Positions 1-10,098 of a DNA stretch of 64,000 bases are shown in pieces (the stretch's first letter is position 1; every line of letters begins with the position of its first letter). A model generated the notes under the pieces. That model was not told the DNA's origin. It saw only the letters and a list, made by a program, of their open reading frames with translations, and searched no databases. The DNA comes from Pseudorasbora parva (Eukaryota; Chordata; Actinopteri; Cypriniformes; Gobionidae). The stretch covers positions 16,848,933-16,912,932 of the forward strand of contig NC_090174.1 of NCBI RefSeq assembly GCF_024679245.1, given 5' to 3'. Both the position numbers and the translations under genes were made by a program.

Positions 1-793
1 CCTAAACATGCATGAAAACTCATGAAACTTTGCACACGCATCAGAAGTGGTGAAAACATACATCTGATATGGGTTTCAGTATTAGGTGTGGCAAAATGGT
101 TCGATAGCGCCACCTACAAAATTTAAATTAAGCGTCATTCACGCTACATTTCATGTATGAGTATGAAAATTCAGTAGACGCATTCAGCAGCCCAATACCT
201 ACAAAAAAGACCCAGGGCGCCAAATCTGAAAAACCAACAGGAACTGAGATATTTTGAATTTTCTTTGGTAAATTGGTGCAGTTTTTGCCATTGCCAGACG
301 TTGTATTTTAACAAACTCCTCCTAGAGATTTAATCATATCAACATCGTATTTGCACAGTCTAATCTAAAGGCCTTTGTGGTGTTAAATTGGGAAGATCTT
401 GAGTTTTCCCTGAAGGGTGTGTCTGTGGCGGCCTCACAAATGTTGATGTTTCGCCATGACACAGGAATTTGTTGTACCTCAGGCATACAATGTCTGATCT
501 GCCTCAAACTTCACATGTTTGACAAGAGTCCTGGCCTGAAGACATCTACATTCCAATATTCAGTCAAAGTTATAGCGCCACCGACTGGCAGCAGGATGTG
601 TCACTTTTTGAAAAAAATGTAAATCACTATCTTACTTTCACCCGATTTACTTCAAACTTCATCAGTATAATGTGAAAACATGACAGATATAGACATACGA
701 ATGGATTCCTGATATTTTATAAATGTTGCTATGGCAAAGTGTAATTTTAATTATTTTTTTGGGTGTTTTTGAGACTTAGCATGCTTGAAATTG

Positions 794-815
794 TGTGTGT
801 GTGTGTGTTTGTGTT

Positions 816-852
<37 letters not shown>

Positions 853-868
853 GCGCGCGTGCGCGTGT
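794..868. repeat. Alternating TG/CG tract
   Basis: This is an imperfect purine-pyrimidine alternation of TG repeats broken by CGCGCG blocks. The homologous site in U6 (about 30290) is much shorter, and in R1 and R3 it is a pure CA tract. It is a fast-changing locus inside the array unit. Confidence 0.9.
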
Positions 869-998
869 TTTCTATACATGGGCTTTACAGAAGGTCATTC
901 TGTTTTTGAAAAGACACATGTCTTAAAATTAATTATTTACTGATAAAAATCAAATTGATTTAAAAAGTAAATTTCACATGATTTTCTAGTTTATAAGT

Positions 999-1257
999 TG
1001 TCTGGGTATCACCAGACCAAGCTCAATTTAAGATTTGATCAATGAGCATTATTTGAATGACTCTGTATGCAATTGGATAGTCAACTAAACAGACTACTAA
1101 ACTCGCCAATAGCGTGCCAGGTGAATAAGTTAGTCTGTGATTTGTTCCCGCAAAAGTGTAACAGAAGCAGTAGAAATGAATGTACAGGTTTTCAGACTGT
1201 GTTGCAGGGCGAAGTCAAATCGCTGGCAGATCAGGCTGGGTTTACCCAGTCAGTCTA
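999..1257 (+). mobile_element. Short inverted-repeat element inside type A unit, copy 1
   Basis: This is a segment of about 260 bp present only in type A units, with copies at 30447, 38524 and 45181. Its left edge (TCTGGGTATCACCAGACC) and the reverse complement of its right edge (ACTGGGTAAACCCAGCC) are similar, and each can fold on itself, as in a small non-autonomous DNA element. A 63-codon open frame runs through it, but it has no known domain. I could not define a target duplication, because the element is only seen in copies of the same unit. Confidence 0.5.
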
Positions 1258-3227
1258 AGTAAATTTTATAATAAAGTTTATAATAAACTTCCATAAAATT
1301 TAGACGCGCATCTTACTCTTACCTCACACTAATATTAAAATCATTGCTGCAGTTTCTGTGATTTGGCTCCAATTGGTAATTTTGTAATTAACATTTTTTT
1401 ATTGGATGCTACAAATATTGAAATGAAAGCATGCTTAATTGCATAAGATTGTAAATAGCTAAGGTAGGTCAAAAACACATGTAGAGAAGTGTTAGGATAA
1501 TACAATATCACCATTCGGACGGTATTCTGCGCTCATTTAAAATTGATGTGACATCATCTGACATGAAACTGATTCATTAAATTGAATTGATCTCATAGAT
1601 GTGACTGTTGTGGTTCGTAGTCATAGCAGCACCAACTGCTGCAGTTAATGTGGTGAATCCACTTTCATTTGTAGGGCACAAACAATATAGTTTTATATGA
1701 TTCGTTTAACAATTGTGTTAATAAAATAAAAAGACCATGAATTAAATACTGGCCTTCTGGACTTACAAAATTTTGAGCTGCAAAAGATAACTTTCCACAT
1801 ATTTGAAAATTACCTATTATATCATATTACATTAGAATTCATCTATATTTAAATTACATCATGGGTGTGGCTTGTGGTCATAGCGGCACCAGCTGCTGCG
1901 GTAAATGTGGCATATTTGAGCGATTTTAAAATACTCTCCTGTTTAAATGCATATTGCCTGTCTTGCACAATTTGCCTGAAGCCACCGGGATGGTGGTGCC
2001 ACCGGCTTGGGCCCGTCATCGCTGCTCGCAGCTTTAATTATTATTATTATTATTATCTTTTCGCCTTTTGGGCATTTTTGGGGCACTTAACATGCTCGAA
2101 AACTCTTGAAACTTTGCACACGCATCGGAATGCGCGGCCAACAGGGTCGGGCAGAGGCCTTTGACCCGGGCGTGGCAGGGGGGCTCAACAGCGCCCCCTT
2201 GAAAAACAGGGTCTATATATTAAACACACTTGCACGTACATGTATGAAACTCGGTACACTAATAGATCTCATCGGACCAAACAACTTCCGCACTCATAGT
2301 CATAAGCTTCGCCCAACAGGAAGTGAGCTATTATGGGTTGTTCGGAAAACGCATACTGTGGAATTTGCGATACTCCTCCTAGACGATTCACCCGATCAGC
2401 ACCAAACTCGGTCAGCCTGAAGTCAAGACACTGAGAATGCTAAATTGCGAGCAACTTTTTGATATCTCAAACGGTTTGGCCATGGCGAAGAGACAAATTT
2501 ATGGCGAGAAAAGGGAAACAGGAAGTGTGTTATAACTTTTGCATACATTAATTCATTTTGATGAAACTTCAGCTGTGTGTTTGTTGTAAGAAGCCGATCA
2601 CATGCATATGACATTTGTGAGTCAAAGTTATAGCGCCACCAACTGGCAGCAGGAAGTGTGTCACTTTTGTCCAAAATGGGGGGGTTAGTTTTATCTGCAG
2701 TCACCAAACTCGGGTATATATATTGTACATTTCGAGCCGGACAACTTTCTAATTTACAGTCATTAGCTCTGACCAACAGGAAGTCAGATAATTTGGTTGG
2801 AAGATAACAAAAAGTTGAAAGCGAGCTCTGAGTTTTTACCTTCTCCTCAAAAGGGGATTCATTCAATCTCCTTCAAACTCGGACGACATGAAGTAAATAT
2901 ACAGAAGATGCTAAAATGCGAACGGTTATTGGATATCTCAAACGGTGTTCCCGTAGCAAAAGCTTAAAAAATACAAAAGAGAGACACAAGTAACTGGTTC
3001 ATAAATAAGGCTATACTCCCACCTGCTGGTTATTCTATATATCACTCAGTTTTTTTTTTTTTTTTCAACAATTATGCTCTCCCTTAAATGACCAGTAGAG
3101 GGCAATATTGTATAAGTTTTCAAGCAAAAACCCTTGCCTCTGTGTGTGTGTGTGAATGGTTTTCTAACCTGGTGGGGACTTAAACCTGAATGCACACAGA
3201 CTCATTGGGACACGTGTCACTGATTTC

Positions 3228-3229
3228 TA

Positions 3230-3318
<89 letters not shown>
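3228..3318. repeat. (TG)n microsatellite
   Basis: This is a pure TG run in U2. The homologous position in U3 (14696) and U4 (17581) also carries TG, at different lengths. Confidence 0.95.
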
Positions 3319-3320
<2 letters not shown>

Positions 3321-3569
3321 CCACTCTTCTGTCTAAAAAGATTACCTCTCAATGCTGTGCTTTGGCCTGCATTAAAGGATTAAACATATTATTCTGGGTT
3401 TGAATAAAAAAAATTCATGTATAAAACCAGTTTATTTGTAGGGCATTGACAATATTGTTTTATATAATTAGTTAAATAATTGTGTTAATACAAATAATTA
3501 TTTATAAAAAATATAAATATTTAAAAAAACATTACTAACAAAAGAAAAAACACATTTAATTGTCTTTAA

Positions 3570-3588
3570 CCCTTTGACACGTACGATC
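3570..3588 (+). repeat. piggyBac left terminal inverted repeat
   Basis: The 19-bp terminus CCCTTTGACACGTACGATC lies directly after TTAA. Variants of the inner motif GTACGATCA recur at about 3627 and 4136, as expected for subterminal transposase-binding sites. That role is inferred. Confidence 0.85.
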
Positions 3589-3929
3589 AAACCCGTATGA
3601 TCATTCTGTGCTGGTCCCTGGTGCGTACGATCATACCGGTGCGATTAGAACGCTCAGTGATCAACTGCCGAATTCAAAATTTAAAATCTGTTTTAGCGCG
3701 CTGACTGGCGCTGAGCCAAAGACTGAGTGAATGAAAGACTGACTTAGCTCGGTGTCTTTTAATGTTTATTTTAGGTTTCATACACTTCAAATTATATTAC
3801 ACAACCACAAAAATATCAGCAAACACTAAATATAGTTTGTAACTGCATACTAATATATATAACAGCAAGATTTCAGTGTTATAAATGGCCCGTGATAATA
3901 TTACCGATCAAATAACAATCATTTTCTAC

Positions 3930-4258
3930 CCTTTGACGTGAACGATCAGTCTAGGCTGTTCCCTTACGTAATGTCACATATATCAGGAGAAGTGGGTGAT
4001 CTTCTGTTATAACTCCAGCTAGCTTTGCCTCCCTGGCACTGTTGTAAACACATAATCGCGGCACAAATGCCCATAACGTTAACCCGCTATAACATTACAT
4101 ATCAACTAACCCAATCATTTACTACCATTTAATGTGTACGATCAGTCTAGGGCTGTTCCCTCATGTAATGTCACATATAATCAGGAGAAGTGGGTGATCT
4201 TGTGTCGCAAATCCAGCTGACTGCCTCCCTGGTACTGTTGTAAACACATGACGGCGCC
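3930..4258 (+). repeat. Subterminal direct duplication in piggyBac
   Basis: Two diverged copies of about 135 bp (3930-4065 and 4125-4258) share ACGATCAGTCTAGG, GTAATGTCACATAT, CAGGAGAAGTGGGTGATCTT and CTGTTGTAAACACAT. Each starts with a version of the terminal motif (TTTGACGTGAACGATCA, TTTAATGTGTACGATCA), so the arrangement looks like amplified subterminal binding sites. Confidence 0.75.
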
Positions 4259-4413
4259 ACACCCACAGCTAGTGATAAATTACAGAACATCTATTCTAAC
4301 ATATATATTTTTAATAAGTACATAAACCATAAGGAGTTAACTTGCATCCATTTAAATTTAGGTAACAAGTTTGAAAATATTTTAATGAAAAATAATAAAA
4401 TAAAACCTTTCAT

Positions 4414-4573
4414 GTAGCTCAAACAGTAGAGCATAGTGCTAGCAACGCCAAGGTCATGGGTTCGATTCCCAGGGACAGCAAAAACTGACAAAAATGTAAC
4501 AGGTGTACCTTAAAATGCAATGTAAGTCGCTTTGGATAAAAGCGTCTGCCAAATGCATAAATTTAAATGTAAA
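4414..4573 (+). mobile_element. tRNA-derived SINE
   Basis: The head resembles a tRNA gene. TAGCTCAAACAGTAGAGCA is A-box-like, and GGTTCGATTCC at 4459-4469 matches the RNA polymerase III B box. It is followed by a tRNA-unrelated body containing AAGTCGCTTTGGATAAAAGC and CGTCTGCCAAATGCATAAAT, a segment I recognise as common in teleost SINEs, and an AT-rich tail. A functional tRNA is excluded because the cloverleaf 3' half does not pair. The exact family is not assigned. Confidence 0.75.
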
Positions 4574-4729
4574 ACATGCATTGCAAGCATTTTTTCCCGC
4601 TGACAAGTTATGTCACTGTTACCTCACGCTCGCGTTGGTACCCACTGCAGACACAATTTTAATACAATTTACCAGTTTTTAACTACTTCAGAGAAAAAGC
4701 AAGACAATTTTTTCAAAAGAAGACAACTG

Positions 4730-5745
4730 ACAAGTGAGGAAATAGAGGAGTTTTTTTTTTAATTCTGATGAGGAGAATTTTGACAGTGAGGCAGAGAGTG
4801 ACAGTGATGAAGACCTTTCCCCGAACCTTCAAGCTCAGGATTACTGGAGCACAGACCCCATGCTCTTGACACCATTTTTCGGGTCTTTGTTTTCACAGGA
4901 CCGATTCCTTCTGCTCCTCTGCTGTCTTCACTGTTCAAACAATGCAACAGCAGTTTTAAATGACCCTCTGAAAAAAATCAGAAATATTTTTACTGCTCTC
5001 ACCTCCTCCTTTCATCGCATTTTTGTGCCATACCGGGATCTGTGTGTTGATGAATCTCTGATGAAGTGGAAAGGCAGGCTGGCATTTCGTCAGTTCATTC
5101 CATCTAAACGGCACAGATTTGGGGTCAAGTTTTTTGTTTTGTGTGATGTGCTCACTGGTTATGTGCAGGACATGATCATTTACTCCGGATCTAACAGTGA
5201 CATAAAACACCACCAAGGACTTGGGATTTCTGGGTCTGTTGTAATGACACTACTAGGACCTTACCTCAGAAAGGGTCATGTCCTTTATGTGGATAACTGG
5301 TACAGTAGTCCTACACTTTTCCAGAACCTTGTCTCTTGGCACTGGAGCTTGTGGGACTGTGTGTGCAAACCGCAAAGGGATGCCAACATTCACCTGTAGA
5401 ATGACAAAGGGTAATGTGGAACTCAAGGAAAATGGATCACAGTTGGCAGTCAAATAGCATGATAAGAGAGATGTCCATGTCCTTACCATTGTCCACCCAA
5501 CTGGTATGGGAGCCACAGGGAAGCTGGATCACATCACTGGGCAAGCCAAGATGAAGCCAGTCTGTGTGCTGGAGTACAACAAAAAGATGGGAGCAGTTGA
5601 CAAAGCGGACATGATGACTGGTTTTCTTGAATGCACCAGAAAGTCTACCAAGTGGTACAAAAATATCTTCTTTCACCTACTTGACACAGTTTTACTGAAC
5701 AGCCACATTGTCTACCAGCAAATTACTGGTAAGATATTTCTATAA
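4730..5745 (+). pseudogene. piggyBac transposase, broken
   Basis: This is a remnant of a DDE transposase of the piggyBac type (DDE_Tnp_1_7, PGBD4-like). An acidic N-terminal stretch (DSEAESDSDEDL) leads into the catalytic core. Blocks typical of the family are VDESLMKWKGRLAFRQ, IPSKRHRFGVKFFVLCD, VLYVDNWYSS, then NKKMGAVDKADMM and STKWYKNIFFHLLD. The three catalytic Asp candidates are in VDES, VDNW and GAVDKAD. Breaks: the frame shifts at a T10 run (4751-4760) after EEF; it shifts again near 5335; and a TAG at 5455-5457 sits where the family has Trp (before HDKRDV). No certain start codon is visible. The C-terminal cysteine-rich region is at best a scrap around 5840-5870. The element cannot encode a working transposase as read. 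Confidence 0.9.
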
Positions 5746-6087
5746 ATCAAAGAATATAAACAAGACAAAAAAAATGATCACATTTTCAATAAATGTAAAC
5801 AAAAGTGTTATAAAGGGTATGGATGGATGTCACTTTCCTGAGTGAGTGGCAAAAGAGCTGCTGCGTGACTGGATTTAGGGGGAACCGGTGTAAACAACGA
5901 GTAAACAAGTTTCAGTTTAAACTAAAGGTTAGACTTGATATAGTGGTGCTTAAAACTTACCAAAGATCCAGTGATCCATGGATATTGACAAGAACATTTC
6001 CTGGCATTTTTACATGCCTGATTTTGACACCAGTAAAATACATAAATCAAATTTGCCTGTGAATGCTTTAAATAAATACAATATACT

Positions 6088-6170
6088 AAGGGTGTAATGG
6101 TAAACAAAACTGACGGTTTGGTATGCACCTCGGTTCTGAAGTCACGGTTCGGTACAGCAGGGGAGAGAAA
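6088..6170. other. Possible terminal fragment of a hAT-type element
   Basis: The stretch GGGTGTAATGGTAAAC, followed by CACCTCGG and CACGGTTCGGTAC, resembles termini of a common teleost DNA repeat that I associate with hAT elements. No partner end or duplication was found, so the call is weak. Confidence 0.3.
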
Positions 6171-6369
6171 ACTAAATATAAAATCGTTTTTTTTTTTAAA
6201 CAGTGGTTTACTGAACAGATTGTGTCAGTCCATAAATTTGATTGCCTAGCAACGAGGGGGAGAGGACGCTGGCGTTGTCTGTTCGCCGCTTTTCCACCCG
6301 ATTTTAGTTTATATACGTTAATTATAAACTTTATTTTAATTTTATTTTTTGTCAGTAACTAGTACATTC

Positions 6370-9300
6370 AGTCAGTGCTAATTTTGGGACATATTGCTTG
6401 GCTCTTATCGTCTCGGATAACTCTTCTCGGCTGTTGACAGTTGGCTGTTGACAGTTGGCAGTTTGAATGGACTCCCTCATGACAGGAGAGGACTTTTATA
6501 CATCTAAAACCTTTTTTGTACGGATTTTTACGGTTTTTCTCCTAATTTCAAAGACTTTTACTCACCCCTGCTATCTCTTCTAACATCGGCTGTTTGCTGG
6601 AATTGCTGGGAGTTGCCGCATACACTCTGCTATGGTATGGACCATCATCTCGCTGTGCCTGACAGTGTTCCAGCTCTGTGTTTCTATAATGCATAGCGCT
6701 AGTCAAAACCTTCCAGCGGCCGTCATGAAGCTTAAATATTCCATCCCACAGCTGCTAAATTTCAACGACCGCACATTTCCGGCGTGCATCGCGGTCATTA
6801 AGGAACTTGGACTTCTGCGCAGACGGCGTTACATCCATAGAGGCTCTCGTCGCGGGCTAGTTTATCATCAGCCTGAAAACTCTGCATCAGCCATACCATC
6901 CATCTGGACCTCCGTCGCACATCTGCCGCGTCATCACAACAGTTTTGCTCTCCGTTTTGGCAACACGGGAAACACGGGAATCACCGCGAGATCTCACCAA
7001 TCTAAACTGGATTGCACGGGAAACACCGCGAGATCTTTTAGCACAGCGCATGACAGAAAACGTGGAGTGGATTTTAGTGTTTTACGGCCAATAACGAGAT
7101 TCACCACCCCATCAACGCTCAAAATAGAACTTTTTAATGCACAATCCCTCACAAATAAGTCATCTTTCATCCAAGACCACATCATTGATAAGAGATTAGA
7201 CCTTATGTGCTTAATGGAAACATGGCATCAGCCTGCAGTTTACGCAGCACTTAATGATGCCTGTCCTCCTGGTTACAGCTATCTGGAGAAAGCCCGCTAC
7301 ACTGGTCGTGGTGGTGGCTTAGCTGTAATTCATAGACAATCATTGGAGCTGTCTTTTCTCCCTCTGCCCACAGTGTCATCATTTGAATACCTTGCTTTTA
7401 AATGTAAACCCCCTTTTTCGTTGACAATACTGCTCATTTATCGGCCCCCAAAAACAAATTCAGTTTTTATCTCTGAGATGCATGACTTTCTCACAACACT
7501 CTGCTCTACTTCTGCCAACATTTTAATATTAGGAGATTTTAATATTCATGTAGATACCCCCTCCTGCCACCTGGCAGCTGAGTTTCTGCAATTATTGGAC
7601 TGCCTCAATCTCCAACAGCATGTGGATGGACCCACTCATTCTAGGGGGCACACTCTGGACTTGGTCATTTCCAACTCTCCTCATATTAGAAACCTCTTGG
7701 TGTATGATCTGGGTGTGTCTGACCACCAGGCCATCTCATTGGAGCTGCCACGCCCCTCTTCCCTTACCAAAGATTCCCGTCAAATTTGCTTCAGGAACCT
7801 GAAAAAGATTAACCAAGACTCTTTAACTACAGACCTTCAGCAATTCTCCTCTGTTGATCTCTCCTCAGTCTCTGAGTCGGTTGACTTCTACAACAAGTCT
7901 CTGAGCAGCCTTCTAGATCTTCACGCACCTGTCATAACTAGAATGGTCACCTTCTCGCGCTCAGCACCCTGGTACACCAGCGAACTGCGGAAGATGAAGA
8001 CGGTTGGGCGTGTACTTGAGAGGCGTCTCAAGCTCTCAGGACTCACTGTTCATAGGCAAGCCTATAGAGATCATCAGAAGGCCTACGCAAGGTGTTTAAG
8101 AGATGCTCAGTCACAGTTCTACTCTAGCATCATCAACAATAACCCTGGAAACTCCAAGAAGCTTTTCTCCACTATTAATCACATCCTCAAACCGCAAACT
8201 CACTCTTTTTCAGAAGCCACAGAAGAGAGGTGCAATAAGTTCATGACCTTTTTTAGGAACAAAGTAGACAACATCCACTTGCTCCTATCTAGCACCTCCG
8301 CTCTGCCTGTCCCGTCTGTTGATCCACAGCCAGGGACCTTCCAACATCTCTGCTGCTTCTCCATCATCACACAGCTCGAGGTTGAGGACATCATCAGAAA
8401 AATGAAACCATCCACCTGTGCACTGGATCCTTTTCCTACAGCCTTGGTAAAATCTAACCTCAGTGTCTTAAGTCCATTCATTACCAAGATTATTAATAAT
8501 TCCCTCCAGGCTGGCCATGTTCCTTCATCTCTTAAAACTGCTATCATCAGACCACTTCTGAAAAAACCTACTTTAGACCCAGATGTTAATGACAACTACA
8601 GGCCCATCTCCAACCTCCCATACCTCTCTAAGGTGCTGGAAAAAGTTGTTGCTGCACAGCTTCAGGTCCATTTGGAGCATAACCATCTTTATGAGAAATT
8701 TCAGTCTGGTTTCCGCTCAGGACACAGCACAGAAACAGCTTTGGTCAGGGTCACAAACGATCTTTTGATGGCGGCAGATGCTGGTTCCCCATCCCTTCTC
8801 ATCCTCCTGGACTTAACTGCAGCTTTCGATACAGTTGACCATAACATCCTCCTTCACCGTTTACATTCCACCATTGGTCTCTCTGACTCGGTCCACAACT
8901 GGTTTTCTTCTTATCTCACTGGGAGAACTGAATATGTCGCGTTAGGAGAAGCTACATCCCTGTCACACAATGTCACCTGCGGTGTCCCTCAAGGCTCTGT
9001 GCTCGGACCCACCCTGTTCATACTCTACATGCTCCCCCTTGGCCGTCTCATCAACCGGCATGGGATTTCTTTTCACTGCTATGCTGATGACACTCAACTT
9101 TACTTTAGGACAAGTTCATCTCCCTCTGCTGACCTCACACCATCCACTTTGATCACTTGCCTGGATGAGATAAAGGCGTGGATGAAGCAAAACTTTCTGC
9201 AGCTAAACAGCTCCAAAACTGAAGCTATCCTAGTCGGCACTCCACTTCAGGTCCAGAAGTCCGTTATCACCAGCATTGCTTTCTCTGATCAGGTCATTCC

Positions 9301-10098
9301 TCTTTCCACTTCAGTCACGAATCTGGGGGTCAGAATGGAATCACAGCTTACTTTTGAAGCGCACATCAAACACCTGTGTAAGACCTCCTTCTTCCACCTC
9401 AGAAACATTGCCAAACTTTGTCCCATTCTATCGCTGGCTGATGCGGAGAAGCTTGTCCATGCCTTTATCTCCTCCAGGCTGGACTACTGCAATGCGCTCC
9501 TTATTGGCATCCCTAGCAAAAATCTCCAGAGGCTGCAGTGTATTCAGAACAGCGCTGCTAGGATTCTCATGAGGGTGCGCAAATACGACCACATCACCCC
9601 CATTCTAAAATCACTCCACTGGCTTCCTGTGTCATTCAGGATCGAGTACAAGATCTCTCTCCTTACCCACCAGTGCATCCATGGTGATGCTCCCTCCTAT
9701 CTCAAGGAACTCCTCACCACACAAACAGCCACTCGTAACCTCCGCTCTGTTTCGCTGTATCGCCTCAAAACTCCCACAGCCAATCTCCGTACTATGGGGG
9801 ATCGGGCATTCTGCTCTTCAGCCCCCAGTCTGTGGAATGCTCTCCCTGACCACCTGCGGACTCCACAGACTATAGATACTTTTAAGCGTGGTCTTAAAAC
9901 CCACCTTTTCAGCAGAGCTTTTAATTGACTTTTAATTGACTTGCTACTTGTTTAATTTATTTTATTTTATTTTTCGGTTTTATTTATTTATTGTTGTTGA
10001 TTGTTTTGTTTTTGTTTTTAAATTCTGTAGCACTTTGAGATTTTGTTTAATATAAAGTGCATTATAAATAAAATTTATTATTATTATTATTATTATTA
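6370..10098 (+). mobile_element. L2-clade LINE, near full length
   Basis: This is a single-ORF non-LTR retrotransposon inserted in the piggyBac element. The 3' end has the typical L2 trailer of fish (CACTTTGAGATTTTG, then AAAGTGCATTATAAATAA) and ends in an (ATT)n tail at about 10074-10098. The 5' end is not sharp: a 5' leader with a small tandem duplication (GGCTGTTGACAGTT, about 6429-6460) precedes the ORF, and the true start could lie anywhere from about 6180 to 6400. No target duplication was found, which is common for L2. Confidence 0.85.
6632..9928 (+). CDS. L2-type ORF2 protein: endonuclease and reverse transcriptase (intact)
   Basis: This 1,098-codon frame is uninterrupted. Residues 1-160 are a basic, poorly conserved leader. 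The apurinic-type endonuclease runs from about 163 (IELFNAQSLTNK) through METWH (about 195), GDFNIHVD (about 300) and SDHQAISLEL (about 362). The reverse transcriptase covers roughly 600-880, with NYRPISNLPYLSKVLEKVV, GFRSGHSTETALV, LLDLTAAFDTVDH (about 727), GVPQGSVLGP and YADDTQLYF (about 817). The C terminus (GDRAFCSSAPSLWNALPDHL) is the usual L2 end. The protein nicks target DNA and copies its own RNA there. All catalytic signatures are present, so recent activity is plausible. The ATG at 6632 is the first in frame; translation could start at a later Met. Confidence 0.93.
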   Translation: MVWTIISLCLTVFQLCVSIMHSASQNLPAAVMKLKYSIPQLLNFNDRTFPACIAVIKELGLLRRRRYIHRGSRRGLVYHQPENSASAIPSIWTSVAHLPRHHNSFALRFGNTGNTGITARSHQSKLDCTGNTARSFSTAHDRKRGVDFSVLRPITRFTTPSTLKIELFNAQSLTNKSSFIQDHIIDKRLDLMCLMETWHQPAVYAALNDACPPGYSYLEKARYTGRGGGLAVIHRQSLELSFLPLPTVSSFEYLAFKCKPPFSLTILLIYRPPKTNSVFISEMHDFLTTLCSTSANILILGDFNIHVDTPSCHLAAEFLQLLDCLNLQQHVDGPTHSRGHTLDLVISNSPHIRNLLVYDLGVSDHQAISLELPRPSSLTKDSRQICFRNLKKINQDSLTTDLQQFSSVDLSSVSESVDFYNKSLSSLLDLHAPVITRMVTFSRSAPWYTSELRKMKTVGRVLERRLKLSGLTVHRQAYRDHQKAYARCLRDAQSQFYSSIINNNPGNSKKLFSTINHILKPQTHSFSEATEERCNKFMTFFRNKVDNIHLLLSSTSALPVPSVDPQPGTFQHLCCFSIITQLEVEDIIRKMKPSTCALDPFPTALVKSNLSVLSPFITKIINNSLQAGHVPSSLKTAIIRPLLKKPTLDPDVNDNYRPISNLPYLSKVLEKVVAAQLQVHLEHNHLYEKFQSGFRSGHSTETALVRVTNDLLMAADAGSPSLLILLDLTAAFDTVDHNILLHRLHSTIGLSDSVHNWFSSYLTGRTEYVALGEATSLSHNVTCGVPQGSVLGPTLFILYMLPLGRLINRHGISFHCYADDTQLYFRTSSSPSADLTPSTLITCLDEIKAWMKQNFLQLNSSKTEAILVGTPLQVQKSVITSIAFSDQVIPLSTSVTNLGVRMESQLTFEAHIKHLCKTSFFHLRNIAKLCPILSLADAEKLVHAFISSRLDYCNALLIGIPSKNLQRLQCIQNSAARILMRVRKYDHITPILKSLHWLPVSFRIEYKISLLTHQCIHGDAPSYLKELLTTQTATRNLRSVSLYRLKTPTANLRTMGDRAFCSSAPSLWNALPDHLRTPQTIDTFKRGLKTHLFSRAFN

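Larger units (their letters stand above)
1..2040 (+). repeat. Array unit U1 (type A, left-truncated)
   Basis: This is the right-hand two thirds of a type A array unit. Its sequence can be followed base by base in U6 (23141 onward, resuming at 30270) and, inverted, in R1. It ends with the shared terminus: GGCTTGGGCCC, the stem-loop GCTGCTCGCAGC at 2021-2032, TTTAATT and an (ATT)n tract. Short open frames inside it recur in the other units and carry no recognisable domain, so I treat the unit as non-coding. The left end lies outside the window. Confidence 0.8.

Noticed and set aside
1067..1258. 63-codon frame repeated at four places (also 30514, 38523, 45180)
   Set aside because: Conservation only reflects recent duplication of the type A unit; there is no domain, and substitutions among copies include several amino-acid changes.
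2106..2420. Recurrent frames with the phrase IGPNNFRALSYVSAQQE in many units
   Set aside because: These are shared because the DNA repeat is shared. Frames are often interrupted in other units, and no family is recognised.
4414..4490. tRNA-like sequence with a perfect B box
   Set aside because: The acceptor and anticodon stems do not pair, and the sequence runs into a SINE body.
8200..8595. 131-codon minus-strand frame within the L2 ORF
   Set aside because: It is a shadow of the reverse-transcriptase coding strand with no domain.
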